Assembly: GCF_012277275.1 (NCBI RefSeq)
Contig: NZ_CP051155.1
Location: forward strand, 2,418,001 to 2,482,000
DNA: 64,000 nt
Direction of reading: 5' to 3'
Source: Gephyromycinifex aptenodytis
GTDB lineage: Bacteria > Actinomycetota > Actinomycetes > Actinomycetales > Dermatophilaceae
Every line of letters begins with the position of its first letter. Within the stretch, counting starts at the first letter, position 1. The translations under genes were made by a program, and so were the position numbers. The notes under the pieces are model-generated. The model saw nothing but the letters and a program-made list of their open reading frames with translations. It was not told the DNA's origin and did not search any database. This document shows positions 1-9,804 of this stretch, piece by piece.

Positions 1-858
1 GGGGCGGTGGTTCTGGTCCGGGTCGCCGGCGGGGCGTTGCTGCTCGCTATTCCGAGCATCCTGGAGTTGCGGGGACGGTTCCGTCAGTTCGTTCGTCAAC
101 TACCGTTCGTGGCCGCCTACGGGGTGTCCTCGATGGCCTTCGGGCAACTCTTCTACTTCAACGCGGTGCAACACCTCAGCGTCGGGGTGGCGTTGTTGCT
201 GGAGTACCTGGCTCCGGTGCTCATCGTGGGTTGGTTGTGGTTGCGCACCGGACGCGCGCCATCACTGCTGACCACGCTGGGAGTTGTCGCCAGCATGGTC
301 GGCCTGGCGCTGGTGTTGGATGTGACGGGTTCGGTGCGTGTCGATCCGGTGGGAGTGGCCTGGGGGTTGGCTGCAGCCCTGATGCTTGCCGTCTACTTCG
401 TGCTCGCCGCTTCCCAGCGCGAGAATCTGCCTCCGGTGGCGACTGTCGGGGTCGGACTGGCCATGGCCGCGCTGGTCCTGCTGCTGTTCGGGCTGATCGG
501 AGTGCTGCCGCTGACCTGGTCCACTGAACCGGTGTTGCTGTTGGGTCGCCAGGTCAACCCGTTGATCCCGGTATTGGAGTTGGGTGTGGTGGCGGCAGCG
601 TTCGCCTACCTGACCGGTCTGCTCGGGGCCCGGATCGTCGGTTCGACGGTGGTCTCGTTCGTCTCACTCATCGAGGTGCTGTTCGCGGTGCTCTTCGCCT
701 GGGTCCTGCTGGGTGAACTACCGCGCCCTATCCAGCTCCTGGGCGGGGTGGGCATCGTGCTGGGGGCCGCACTGGTCAAAACCGCCGACGCCCGCGCCGC
801 CGCAGCCCCCGTGGACCTGGACCAGTTGCCCCCGCAATCGGCCATCGAAACGCGGTAG
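1..858 (+). CDS. EamA/DMT-family transporter, 5' end outside window
   Basis: Integral membrane protein of the drug/metabolite transporter superfamily, probably exporting an amino acid or small metabolite. The visible 285 codons run open from base 1 and are almost wholly hydrophobic, with about nine membrane segments in two repeated halves; the second half ends with the typical EamA run FVSLIEVLFAVLFAWVLLGE followed by a Gly-rich last helix. Family members have ten helices and about 300 residues, so the first helix and the start codon lie upstream of the window. A GTG at base 7 exists but is unlikely to be the true start. The substrate cannot be read from sequence. Confidence 0.85.
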   Translation, partial: GAVVLVRVAGGALLLAIPSILELRGRFRQFVRQLPFVAAYGVSSMAFGQLFYFNAVQHLSVGVALLLEYLAPVLIVGWLWLRTGRAPSLLTTLGVVASMVGLALVLDVTGSVRVDPVGVAWGLAAALMLAVYFVLAASQRENLPPVATVGVGLAMAALVLLLFGLIGVLPLTWSTEPVLLLGRQVNPLIPVLELGVVAAAFAYLTGLLGARIVGSTVVSFVSLIEVLFAVLFAWVLLGELPRPIQLLGGVGIVLGAALVKTADARAAAAPVDLDQLPPQSAIETR

Positions 859-906
859 TCGACAAGGCGGCGAGGTCATCGGCGCACCAGCCCTTAGCCT
901 GACAAC

Positions 907-2301
907 GTGGCCGCTCGAGGAATCTCGCTGCGCGGGGTACGCATTCCTATCCGTCAGGGCGAAGCTGTCAGCTTCGTCCTGTCCCTTCCTCTGCTCGTTC
1001 TCAGCGTGCTGCTCATCCGGCAGGTCAACGACCCGGTCTGGCCGGACCCGATGTATGTGGCCTGCGCCTTGCTGCACGGGATGCTGCTGTTGCGCATCCG
1101 TCACACCTGGCTCGCGTTCGGGTTGGGCAGCGCCGCATGCCTGCTGCTGATGGCTGCCCCCGACCTGGTCCCGAGCGTCACCGGCTTGCCCGGCGCGCTA
1201 CCGGCGGCGCTGCTGCCGAGTGCGCTGCTGTTCCCGGTGCTGCTCAGTTCAGCCGCCGCGCACGCCCGCTCCAACACGTGGCTGGCCCTGGTGGTCGGGA
1301 TCGCCGGGGTGTTCGAGCTCGTTTCCCGACTGTGGTTCGGTCTGCCCTGGTTGTTCGTGGCCACCGGTGGGCTGTGGGTGTGGCGGGCCGCTTTGGGCGG
1401 CGTCGGCCTGGTCGTCATCCTGTTGGCGTGGACCGTGGGGCGATGGCGAGGAATGTTCTTGGACTATCGCGGTCTGGGGGAGGACTGGCGTCACCTTGCC
1501 GGTGAGCGCGACGCCGCCCACTTGGATCGGGCGGTCGTCGAACAGCAGGCCCGGATGGCCCGTGAGATTCACGGGGCGATAGCGGGCAACCTGGACGACA
1601 TCATCGACCGGGCGCACAAGGGCCGGGTCGACACCCGCCGTGCGCCGGGGCTGGCCGATGAGGCGCTGGCCGAGATCGCGCAGCGCGGTGAGGAAGCGCT
1701 GGGGCGCGTCCGTTCCTTGATCGCGCTTCTGGACGACCCCGACCCGGAGGAAGTGCTCGCCCACGATTCGCGGGCGCAGGTGCTCGCGCCTGAACACGAC
1801 CTGTCACCGCAACCTCAACTGACGGACCTGCCCAGGCTCATCAACGCCGCCCGCGACGAGGGCCTGGCGGTGACGCTGGACATCGTCGGTGAACGGGGCC
1901 GGGTCGGTGTGACGGGGGAGTTGGCCGCTTACCGCACCGTTCAAGAAGCGTTGACGAACACGGTTCGCCACGCCGGTCCCGGCGCGGTCGCAACCGTGCA
2001 GTTGGCATGGCTGCGCAACGAACTCGTGGTCACCGTCGAAGACACCCAGCACGCGGCCCCGCCGCCGCGCGAAGGCGAGGCCGCCGCGTTCGAGTGGGAG
2101 GGGCAGGAGCCCCGCTACGTCGAGGGCCGCGGCTTGCGGATCGTGCGGGAACGGTTGGAAACCCTCGGCGGCGACCTGGAGATCGAGATTGTGCCGAACG
2201 GGTTCTGCACCCGCGCCATCATCCCCCGCCAGGATCAGCCGGCCCAGGAGCAGCAGGCGGCCTGGGAGGGTGAACCCAACGCGGGAGAGTTGATCGACTG
2301 A
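907..2301 (+). CDS. Sensor histidine kinase-like protein with degenerate H-box
   Basis: Membrane-anchored two-component sensor-type protein of 464 residues. Residues about 20-180 hold five or so membrane helices; a short linker leads to a HisKA_3-like dimerisation helix with the candidate phospho-accepting His222 in MAREIHGAIAGNL, then a HATPase domain (N-box EALTNTVRHAG near 348-357, G2 box GRGLRIVRERLETLGG near 407-422). Two departures from the NarL-type family are visible: the residue after the His is Gly, not the usual Asp, and the G1 box reads EDTQ instead of DxG. No response regulator adjoins it, so it may be an orphan or a pseudokinase. GTG start at 907. Confidence 0.75.
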   Translation: MAARGISLRGVRIPIRQGEAVSFVLSLPLLVLSVLLIRQVNDPVWPDPMYVACALLHGMLLLRIRHTWLAFGLGSAACLLLMAAPDLVPSVTGLPGALPAALLPSALLFPVLLSSAAAHARSNTWLALVVGIAGVFELVSRLWFGLPWLFVATGGLWVWRAALGGVGLVVILLAWTVGRWRGMFLDYRGLGEDWRHLAGERDAAHLDRAVVEQQARMAREIHGAIAGNLDDIIDRAHKGRVDTRRAPGLADEALAEIAQRGEEALGRVRSLIALLDDPDPEEVLAHDSRAQVLAPEHDLSPQPQLTDLPRLINAARDEGLAVTLDIVGERGRVGVTGELAAYRTVQEALTNTVRHAGPGAVATVQLAWLRNELVVTVEDTQHAAPPPREGEAAAFEWEGQEPRYVEGRGLRIVRERLETLGGDLEIEIVPNGFCTRAIIPRQDQPAQEQQAAWEGEPNAGELID

Positions 2302-2392
2302 CGGCTCTGCCCGCAACCTGCGGCACCAGGGCACGACCGGGGCGCACCGACGCGACAACTCCCGCGAGGGGGACACGCTGGTGTGAACGTCC

Positions 2393-2989
2393 TCAGCTGT
2401 CTGCGAGCTCCTCTGGGGTTGGCAGTTCGTGACGCATGATGAGCACGCATTCTGCGGGGCCGCCGACCGGTTCGAGGACGTGCGGCTGATCTGCGGCGAA
2501 GGCGATCTGATGGCCGGGGCCGACGGTACGGGGAGTGGCAGCTGAGCCTGCCCGCATAGTGCCCTGCACGACCGTCAGGTAGCCGCGGGTGCCAGGGCGG
2601 CCGGGGGGCAGCCTCCGCGTGCCCGGAGCGATACGCAGCCGGAAGACCTCCACCCGGTCCTTGGCGGTGTCCCAGCAGCCGAGGCGCTCCACGGCAGCGC
2701 CCTGGGTGAGGGCTTGCACGTCGGTGAGCTGATCGGGGCCGGACTCCTCCAGGAGGCTGCGCAATGGCACCCCGAGCGCTTCGGAGGCGCGGGAAAGGGT
2801 GTCCAAGGTGGGATTGCGAGTTCCCCGTTCCACCTTGGACAAGGTGGCCCGCCCGACCCCGCTGCGTTCGGACAGGGTCGCCAGGGAAGCACCGTCTGCT
2901 TCACGGATCTGCTGCAGGCGGCGACCGATCTGGGTCGACAAGGCAGTTCGGCTCTCATCGGCCTCGTCGGGCCCGGGTGTTGATGTCAT
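2393..2989 (-). CDS. XRE-family regulator with C-terminal cupin
   Basis: Cytoplasmic DNA-binding regulator of about 198 residues. The N-terminal half is an HTH_3/XRE domain (IGRRLQQIREADGASLATLSERSGVGRATLSKVERG), and the C-terminal half is a cupin-like beta barrel (GTRGYLTVVQGTMRAG, HQIAFAADQPHVLEPVGG), the layout of the XRE-cupin family that commonly represses genes for transport or catabolism of the ligand bound by the cupin. A GTG 60 bases further upstream would add 20 residues without homology, so the ATG before TSTPGPDE is preferred. It converges on the histidine kinase gene; no obvious partner operon is seen beside it. Confidence 0.85.
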   Translation of the reverse strand: MTSTPGPDEADESRTALSTQIGRRLQQIREADGASLATLSERSGVGRATLSKVERGTRNPTLDTLSRASEALGVPLRSLLEESGPDQLTDVQALTQGAAVERLGCWDTAKDRVEVFRLRIAPGTRRLPPGRPGTRGYLTVVQGTMRAGSAATPRTVGPGHQIAFAADQPHVLEPVGGPAECVLIMRHELPTPEELADS

Positions 2990-3133
2990 GCGATGCCCCT
3001 TCAGGCTGATGCGGAGCCCCCACGCTAGCTGCCGCGGCGGACAGAGCACGATCTCGTCCGGGTAGGTGGGTGCCGCCGGAGGCCGCGGGGGATGATGGAG
3101 GGGTCATCCTGGCCGGTTCTCGCAAGGAGCAGC

Positions 3134-3661
3134 ATGCGCATCGTCAACCACCACGCAGGTTGCTGCGGGTATCTGCCGGTCAAACCGGACGGCACGCAGT
3201 GGTCGCACGTCTACGGGTTGCCAGGTGGCGGGTCGGTGCACGCAGACACACCGGGGGAGATCCTTGCCGAACTCATTCCGGGCTATGAGCACCTGGACCA
3301 AGACCAAGCCCGGCAGGCTCGCATCCGTCACGCGTTGACGGCAGCGGCCCAAGCCCAGGATCAGGCGATCGTGCGGGCCGGTCTCAGTGAGGTAGACCCC
3401 GAGGACGCCGCGTTGGCGGCTGTTCTGCGCCTGGACAAGGGTGCACCGTTGACCCTGGCCGACCCGCAGCGTCCCGATGAGTCCGTGCCGTGGGAGGGCG
3501 GGGTCGCCCTGGTGCTGGTTGCCACCTCCTACGCCCCCCACACCGAGGTGGCACCCCCGGCGGGCAACGTCGTGTGGATCGACCCCGATACCGAGCAGGG
3601 CTACCTGGACAGCCTGCGCGCCAGTGCAGCCTTCGACTACTGGCGAGACGCCCTCGCCTGA
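3134..3661 (+). CDS. Hypothetical protein, 175 aa
   Basis: Unrecognised soluble protein of 175 residues without signal peptide or membrane segment. The chosen ATG (MRIVNHHAGCCGYLPV) has an AAGGAG ribosome site five bases upstream; an in-frame ATG at 3092 would add a 14-residue tail with no such site. The N-terminus carries a CC pair, the centre an acidic Ala-rich helix and the C-terminus the run WIDPDTEQGYLDSLRASAAFDYW. Codon use and high third-position GC match the neighbours, which supports a real gene. It stands alone between the XRE regulator and the convergent alcohol dehydrogenase. No function can be proposed. Confidence 0.6.
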   Translation: MRIVNHHAGCCGYLPVKPDGTQWSHVYGLPGGGSVHADTPGEILAELIPGYEHLDQDQARQARIRHALTAAAQAQDQAIVRAGLSEVDPEDAALAAVLRLDKGAPLTLADPQRPDESVPWEGGVALVLVATSYAPHTEVAPPAGNVVWIDPDTEQGYLDSLRASAAFDYWRDALA

Positions 3662-3892
3662 ACGCTCGCCGCCCAAGGGGTGATGCGCAGAACGAGCAGT
3701 CACGTCCGCGCCCGACGGCACAGTTTTCGGGGGGTGCTCAGGCTGTCACGGTGAGATCCGCTGGCGGCAACGACCCTCGGCGTCACCGAAGCGGCCAGTC
3801 GCGCTTCAGCTCTGGTCGCCGCCGTCGCCAGAACGGGCGCGAGACCAACGCCAGCGCCAGCATTGGCGCGGTGGCGTGCGCACCCGACCTGC

Positions 3893-5083
<1,191 letters not shown>

Positions 5084-5145
5084 GGTTCCCCTTCTCGCCG
5101 GTGCCCGCTGGGGCAGCTGCTGTGTCACGTGGGTTTGCTTCCTCG

Positions 5146-5151
5146 ATACCC
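5146..5151 (-). promoter_or_regulatory. Candidate GGGTAT -10 element for the zinc dehydrogenase
   Basis: On the minus strand the hexamer GGGTAT lies 63 bases upstream of the dehydrogenase ATG. GGGTAT is the known -10 of actinobacterial SigB/SigF-type general stress sigma factors. No clear GTTT -35 is seen at the right distance, so this is tentative; its value is that the divergent SDR gene has the same element. Confidence 0.3.
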
Positions 5152-5216
5152 CTCTGGGGGCTGCTCATCCGTGCTCGAGGCGAGTCAAGTTCGGGGTGCT
5201 GCGGGCCGGCGGCCTG

Positions 5217-5241
5217 GTTCGGAGTGCACCGATGGGGGTAT
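5217..5241 (+). promoter_or_regulatory. Candidate SigB/SigF-type promoter for the SDR gene
   Basis: GTTC at 5217-5220 and GGGTAT at 5236-5241 are separated by 15 bases, matching the GTTT-N14..17-GGGTAT pattern known for actinobacterial SigB/SigF promoters. The ATG at 5251 follows nine bases after the hexamer, so the transcript would be leaderless or nearly so. The decamer ATGGGGGTAT here recurs before two other plus-strand genes. Confidence 0.4.
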
Positions 5242-5250
5242 AGGCGCGTC

Positions 5251-6219
5251 ATGAGGAACACCCCTGCTGCCCACCGCCCCGTCGCCCTGGTCGCGGGCGC
5301 CTCCCGCGGGTTGGGCCTGCTGGTCAGTAAGGAACTCGCCGCGCGGGGCTACCGCGTCGCCGGTTTGAGCCGCGACGGGCGCACCCTGGACCTGGCCCGC
5401 CAACAGATGGCCGATTGGGGTTACGACTTCGCGCCCTACGTTGCCGACGTGCGCGACGAGGCCTCGCTTCGACAGGTCGTGACGCAGGTCGAGAGTGAGC
5501 TCGGGCTGGTCGAGGCGGCGATCCACGTGGCCGGGATCATCCAGGTCGGGCCGCAGGAGTGCTTCAACCGCAGCCATTACGAAGAGGCCATCAATACGAT
5601 GCTGTGGGGCCCGATCAACTTCACGCAGGCGCTGCTGCCGGGGATGCGCCAGCGACGCCGCGGCCGCTTGGGCGTGGTCACCTCGGTGGGCGGCATGATC
5701 AGCGTCCCGCATCTGGTGCCGTATTCGACAGCCAAGTTCGGCGCGGTCGGATACACCCGCGGGCTGTCCGCAGACCTGGCCGGTTCCGGGGTCAGCGTCA
5801 CGACGATCGTGCCGGGTTTGATGCGGACCGGGTCGCACGTGCAGGCACGGTTCGTGGGCAATGCGCAGGCCGAATACGCCTGGTTCGCTGCCGGCGCGTC
5901 GCTGCCGTTGGTGTCCATGAACGCGGAGCGGGCTGCCGCGAAGATGGTGGACGGGGTCCTTCGTGGCAAAGGCATCGTGCTGCTGTCGCCATTGACCAAG
6001 ATCGGGGTGCGGGTGCACGGGTTAGCGCCTGCCACCACCGGGGCCGCGCTCGCCCTGATGAGCAGGCTGCTCCCCAACGCCCCCGCCGATGGCGGCGAAG
6101 AGACAGTCAGCGGGCACGACGCGCGCGAGCGGCTTTCCAGCGGCTTCCTGGAAGGATTGACGGTCCTAGGTACCCGAGCCTCGGCGCGGTTCAACGAGAA
6201 TCACCGTCCCGGCAGTTGA
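5251..6219 (+). CDS. Short-chain dehydrogenase/reductase (SDR)
   Basis: Cytosolic NAD(P)-dependent oxidoreductase of 322 residues. The N-terminal glycine motif is GASRGLG (residues about 15-21, Rossmann fold), and the catalytic tetrad is represented by the Ser in TSVGG and the YSTAKFG Tyr/Lys pair. A C-terminal extension of about 60 residues beyond the usual 250-residue SDR core is hydrophobic and Ala-rich. The ATG at 5251 begins MRNTPAAHRPVALVAG; upstream in-frame codons lack homology. No Shine-Dalgarno site is visible, in keeping with leaderless translation from the proposed stress-type promoter. Substrate unknown. Confidence 0.85.
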   Translation: MRNTPAAHRPVALVAGASRGLGLLVSKELAARGYRVAGLSRDGRTLDLARQQMADWGYDFAPYVADVRDEASLRQVVTQVESELGLVEAAIHVAGIIQVGPQECFNRSHYEEAINTMLWGPINFTQALLPGMRQRRRGRLGVVTSVGGMISVPHLVPYSTAKFGAVGYTRGLSADLAGSGVSVTTIVPGLMRTGSHVQARFVGNAQAEYAWFAAGASLPLVSMNAERAAAKMVDGVLRGKGIVLLSPLTKIGVRVHGLAPATTGAALALMSRLLPNAPADGGEETVSGHDARERLSSGFLEGLTVLGTRASARFNENHRPGS

Positions 6220-6285
6220 GGTCCGTCGCCCCGGGATCGGTTCGCGCCTACCGGGGTCTGTTCGGGTGTGGCCTGGGGGGTTAGC

Positions 6286-6753
6286 GTGTCCGATGTGACG
6301 ACTGCACCCGCGCCCACCTGCACGCCCACTTCCAACCGTTCGCAGCTGCCGCTGGCTCTGGTCGGTGGGGCCACCACCGCTGCTTGGACCGCGATTCCCG
6401 AGTGGCTGGATCGTCGCTGGCAGCGGGTGGCTGCGCGCGCCGTAGTGCTCGGCAGTTCCTTGGTGGGTTCGCTCTACCTGGGTGCGGATGAGCCGCTGCC
6501 GGACACTGAGCGGGACGAGCGAATGGCCCAGGTGAGCCGCGCGATGGAGCATCCCGCCACCCGGGTGGCGATCATCGGGGCCGTTCTCGGGGTCATGGTG
6601 CTGGCACACCGCGCCGAGAACCGCGTCGTCGAGGCGGGAACGACCTATCTGGCCGATCGCGGACTGACCCACCCGCGCACAGCCTGGGGTCTGGTTCTTG
6701 GTGCAGCCATCGCCGGCTTGGACGTTCTGGCGAACGACTCCCGCCGCAACTGA
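6286..6753 (+). CDS. Hypothetical protein with two or three membrane segments
   Basis: Small protein of about 155 residues with probable membrane stretches at ARAVVLGSSLVGSLYLG, TRVAIIGAVLGVMVLAH and WGLVLGAAIAGLDVLA. The conserved-looking part runs from LPLALVGGATTAAW to the end; no family is recognised with certainty. The GTG at 6286 has GGGGGG six bases before it; a GTG at 6268 is the alternative. It follows the SDR gene by about 65 bases on the same strand, so co-transcription is possible. Function unknown. Confidence 0.6.
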   Translation: MSDVTTAPAPTCTPTSNRSQLPLALVGGATTAAWTAIPEWLDRRWQRVAARAVVLGSSLVGSLYLGADEPLPDTERDERMAQVSRAMEHPATRVAIIGAVLGVMVLAHRAENRVVEAGTTYLADRGLTHPRTAWGLVLGAAIAGLDVLANDSRRN

Positions 6754-6850
6754 GGGTTCAGACGCCGACGCGGCAACCGCTGTTGGTCAGCGCGGCCGGT
6801 TCGGGTCGGGGGATCGCGCGGCCTGGCTCAGGCTGGCTCTGCAGCGCCGA

Positions 6851-7750
6851 TCACAGCGGCCAGGAGCCTGAGTCGGTGAGGTCCTCGCAGCGAGACCACA
6901 ACGACGCCGCCACATCCCGATCGTGCGAAGCGGCCGTGGAACCGACCGGGCGGGGGAATCCGCGGGTTTCCATCGGGCCGTCGGGGCCGATGAAGGAGCC
7001 ACCGGGTAGGTCAGCGACGGTGGCAGCGAACAGCGATGGCAACGCGCCCTGCTCGGCGGGCTGCACGATCCGGGGGAACTTGTTGAGCAGGCCGAACACT
7101 GCATCCATCGGCGTCTGTGAACGGGTCTGCAACTCGGTGGCCGAGTAGCCCGGATGGGCGGCGATGCTGCGTAGCTGGGAACCGCAGGCGACCAACCGGC
7201 GCTGCAGTTCGTAGGCGAGCATCAGGTCGGCCAGTTTGCTCTGGGAGTAGGCCTTCCAGCGGTCGTAACGGCGCTGCTCCCAGTTCAGGTCATCGAGGTC
7301 GATGTGCCCGGGCCGGTGCATGAGCGAACTCAGCCAGACGACCCGGTCGGTCAAGCGCGGCAGGAGCAGGCTAGTGAGCAGGAAGTGGCCGAGGACGTTG
7401 ACCCCGAACTGCATCTCGAAGCCCTGAGCGGTTCGCTGCAGCGGTATCGCCATCAGTCCGGCGTTGTTGATGAGGGTTTCGATGCGCCAGTGCGAGACGC
7501 CGTCGGCGAAGGCGTGGACGGAGTCCAGATCGGCGAGATCGAGGTGGCGCACCTCGCTGTGATCGTCGCCACCGGGGATGCTCTGTCGTACCTGTTCGCC
7601 CTTCTCGATGTTGCGACAGGCCAGGACGACGTAACCCCCGGCCCGGGCGAGTTCACGAGCGGTTACCAGCCCGAGGCCCGAGGTGGCTCCGGTGACGACG
7701 AAGACGCGGCCGGTTTGATCAGGGATATCGATAGCGCTCCAGGGGCTCAT
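6851..7750 (-). CDS. SDR oxidoreductase, retinol-dehydrogenase-like
   Basis: NADP-dependent oxidoreductase of 299 residues. It begins MSPWSAIDIPDQTGRVFVVTGATSGLG, with the classical TGxxxGxG motif, the NNAG motif in TLINNAGLMAIPL, Ser in WLSSLMHRP and a YDRWKAYSQSKLADLM region in which YSQSK supplies the catalytic Tyr and Lys. This layout is typical of the WW-oxidoreductase/retinol-dehydrogenase-like SDR group common in actinomycetes. The frame stays open far upstream through the hydratase gene, but the homologous start is the ATG at 7750. Last gene of a minus-strand run with the enoyl-CoA hydratase, 53 bases downstream of it. Confidence 0.87.
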   Translation of the reverse strand: MSPWSAIDIPDQTGRVFVVTGATSGLGLVTARELARAGGYVVLACRNIEKGEQVRQSIPGGDDHSEVRHLDLADLDSVHAFADGVSHWRIETLINNAGLMAIPLQRTAQGFEMQFGVNVLGHFLLTSLLLPRLTDRVVWLSSLMHRPGHIDLDDLNWEQRRYDRWKAYSQSKLADLMLAYELQRRLVACGSQLRSIAAHPGYSATELQTRSQTPMDAVFGLLNKFPRIVQPAEQGALPSLFAATVADLPGGSFIGPDGPMETRGFPRPVGSTAASHDRDVAASLWSRCEDLTDSGSWPL

Positions 7751-7803
7751 ACCTATGAGTCTGACGAACGCTCGGCCGACGCGCGCGCCGGGGTGGGGCA
7801 GGT

Positions 7804-8580
7804 TCAGGGGCGGCTGGTGAAGTTCGGGTGGCGTTTTCCGAGGAAGGCCGCGAACCCTTCCTGGGCGTCCGCGGTCAGGGCGCCGGCAGCCATCGATTCG
7901 GCCGCCAGGGCGTAGGCGCTGTGCTGGTCCAGCTCGATCTGGGCGTAGAAGGCATGCTTGCCCATGGATCTGCCGTAGGCGCTGCCGCGGGTGACTCGAG
8001 AAACCAGGTCGGCGACGGCGGCGTCGAGCTCTTCGTCGGGGACCGCCGCGTTGATCAGGCCCCATTCGGCAGCGGTCGCCGCGTCGATGGGATCCCCCGT
8101 GAGCCCCAGTTCGAGTGCCCGTTTGCGTCCGATGCTGCGGGCCACCGCGACCAGGGGAGTGGTGCAGAACAGGCCGCCTTTGCCGCCAGGCAGGGCGAAC
8201 CCGGCTGAGGCGGCCGCGATGGCCAGGTCGCAGGAGGCGACGAGCTGGCAACCGGCGGCGGTGGCCAGCGCGTGCACCTTGGCGATGACCGGCTGCGGGA
8301 TGGCCTGGATGGTGTCCATCATCTCGATGCAGCGGGCGAACAATGCGCGCGCCGCCTGCAGGTCGGCGCCGGCCATGTCACCGAAGTTGTGTCCCGCCGA
8401 GAAGACCGGCCCGTTGGCGGCCAGCACGACCGCCAGCGTGTCGGACTCTCCGGCTGCGTGTAGCGCGTCGCGCACCTCGGTCATAACGTCGAAGGAGAGC
8501 GCATTGCGTTTCGCGGGCCGATTCAGGGTGATGGTCGTAGTGGCGCCGTCGCGCTCGAAGAGGAGGTGCTCGAAGTCCAT
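7804..8580 (-). CDS. Enoyl-CoA hydratase/isomerase family protein
   Basis: Crotonase-fold acyl-CoA enzyme of 258 residues. The oxyanion-hole segments are FSAGHNFGDM and ALATAAGCQLVASCDLAIAA, followed by the family run FALPGGKGGLFCTTPLVAVARSIGRKRALELGLTG. It is close in pattern to mitochondrial ECHDC3-type hydratases. The exact acyl-CoA substrate is unknown. The ATG before DFEHLLFERDG is preferred because GAGGG stands just upstream; an ATG four codons earlier is possible. It lies between TauE and the SDR gene on the same strand. Confidence 0.88.
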   Translation of the reverse strand: MDFEHLLFERDGATTTITLNRPAKRNALSFDVMTEVRDALHAAGESDTLAVVLAANGPVFSAGHNFGDMAGADLQAARALFARCIEMMDTIQAIPQPVIAKVHALATAAGCQLVASCDLAIAAASAGFALPGGKGGLFCTTPLVAVARSIGRKRALELGLTGDPIDAATAAEWGLINAAVPDEELDAAVADLVSRVTRGSAYGRSMGKHAFYAQIELDQHSAYALAAESMAAGALTADAQEGFAAFLGKRHPNFTSRP

Positions 8581-8695
8581 GGCCCTCAGCATCGGCTGGT
8601 TGGCGACCACTGTCGAGGCGGTGTCCAGTAGTTGACTGCAGCCGGTCCCCGCCGGTCCTTCGCGGTTGCTCGTGCGGCGTGGCTCGCGCGGCGGG

Positions 8696-9475
8696 TCAGA
8701 ACCAGGCCGGGATGGTTTGCGCACCGGTGTAGAGCGCGACCGCGTACAACAGGATCGCGAAAGCCAAGGTCAGGGTGTGCCGGTTCGTCCGTTTGGAGGT
8801 CCAGGCGCCCAGGATGCTGCCCGTCATCGCCGCGAGTGAGAAGACACCGATGAGGGGCCAGTCGAGCTGAGGCAGGCTGGGGGCGCGGGCGATCAGGGCC
8901 GTGGCGCTGTTGAGGATGATGACCAGCAGGGACGTGCCGATCGCCACCGGCATCGACATGCCGAGCACCAGCGTCAACGCCGGCACGATGGCGAATCCGC
9001 CGCCGACGCCGAAGAAGCCGGTGAGCGCCCCCACGCCGGTGGCCGCCGCGAACACGCTCAGTGGTCGAGCCCGGCTCAGGGCGCTCGGCGCCTTCCCGGC
9101 GCGCTCGGCGCACGTCGCCCGGTGTCGGCGACGCACCATGAGGGTGGCCACGACGAACAGCAGCACACAGAACGCGCTGAGAAGTACCTGCCCATCGACC
9201 CGCGTTGCAGCCAACGATCCGAGAAAAGCGCCTACGACGCCCAACCCCCCGAATGCCAGGGCTGTGCCGACCCGGACGCAGCCAGAACGCAGATGCGCGG
9301 CGAGCCCGGCAATGGAGGTGAGCGTGACGATGACCAGCGAACCGGTTGTCGCTGCGGCCGGGCTCTGGCCCAGCAGGTACACCAGGACGGGGATGGCCAG
9401 GATCGAACCACCCCCGCCCAGTGCACCGACGATCACGCCGAGGACCATCCCGATCGGGACGATCCACCAGGCCAC
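8696..9475 (-). CDS. TauE/SafE-family sulfite/sulfonate exporter
   Basis: Membrane protein of 259 residues with about eight hydrophobic helices. The two internal repeats carry the family's glycine-rich turns GALGGGGSILAIPVLVYLLG and GFFGVGGGFAIVPALTLVLGMSMPVAIGTSLLVI. Members are linked to export or uptake of sulfite, sulfoacetate or other organosulfur anions. It starts five bases after the stop of the rhodanese gene, so the two form an operon with a clear sulfur theme: sulfane sulfur transfer plus sulfur-anion transport. Confidence 0.92.
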   Translation of the reverse strand: MAWWIVPIGMVLGVIVGALGGGGSILAIPVLVYLLGQSPAAATTGSLVIVTLTSIAGLAAHLRSGCVRVGTALAFGGLGVVGAFLGSLAATRVDGQVLLSAFCVLLFVVATLMVRRRHRATCAERAGKAPSALSRARPLSVFAAATGVGALTGFFGVGGGFAIVPALTLVLGMSMPVAIGTSLLVIILNSATALIARAPSLPQLDWPLIGVFSLAAMTGSILGAWTSKRTNRHTLTLAFAILLYAVALYTGAQTIPAWF

Positions 9476-9480
9476 GTCGA

Positions 9481-9804
9481 TCAGCGCTGCGATCCGGTGC
9501 GGACCTCGCCGCCGGCCTCGATCCAGCCCAGGGTGCCTTCCATCACGGAGACGGCCGGGAGCCCTGCCTGGGATAGCACCTGTGCGCCCTGCAGGCTTCG
9601 CTTGCCGCTGCGGCAGACCACGTAGATCGGGTCGTCGCCGCTGGGCTGAGGGATCTCAGCCGTGCGGGCGGACAGCTGACCCAGGGGGATGTGCACGACG
9701 CCAGGAATGTGGGCCTCCTCGTACTCGTCCTGCTCGCGGACGTCGACGAGAACGGTGTCGGCGGTGCGCTGGTTCATGAACTCGGTAAGGGGGATCTCAG
9801 TCAT
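9481..9804 (-). CDS. Rhodanese-like single-domain protein
   Basis: Single rhodanese domain of 107 residues, a GlpE/PspE-sized sulfurtransferase. Visible landmarks are VDVREQDEYEEAHIPGVVHIPLGQL at the N-terminus and the active-site loop CRSGKRS with its persulfide-forming Cys. No signal peptide, so cytosolic. First gene of the operon with TauE and possibly of the longer run down to 6851. Its promoter must lie in the 226-bp gap shared with the divergent superoxide dismutase gene. Confidence 0.92.
   Translation of the reverse strand: MTEIPLTEFMNQRTADTVLVDVREQDEYEEAHIPGVVHIPLGQLSARTAEIPQPSGDDPIYVVCRSGKRSLQGAQVLSQAGLPAVSVMEGTLGWIEAGGEVRTGSQR

Noticed and set aside
7751-8251. Upstream extension of the SDR frame over the enoyl-CoA hydratase gene
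   Set aside because: Arg/Gly-rich shadow sequence; SDR homology starts at MSPWSAIDIPDQTGR.
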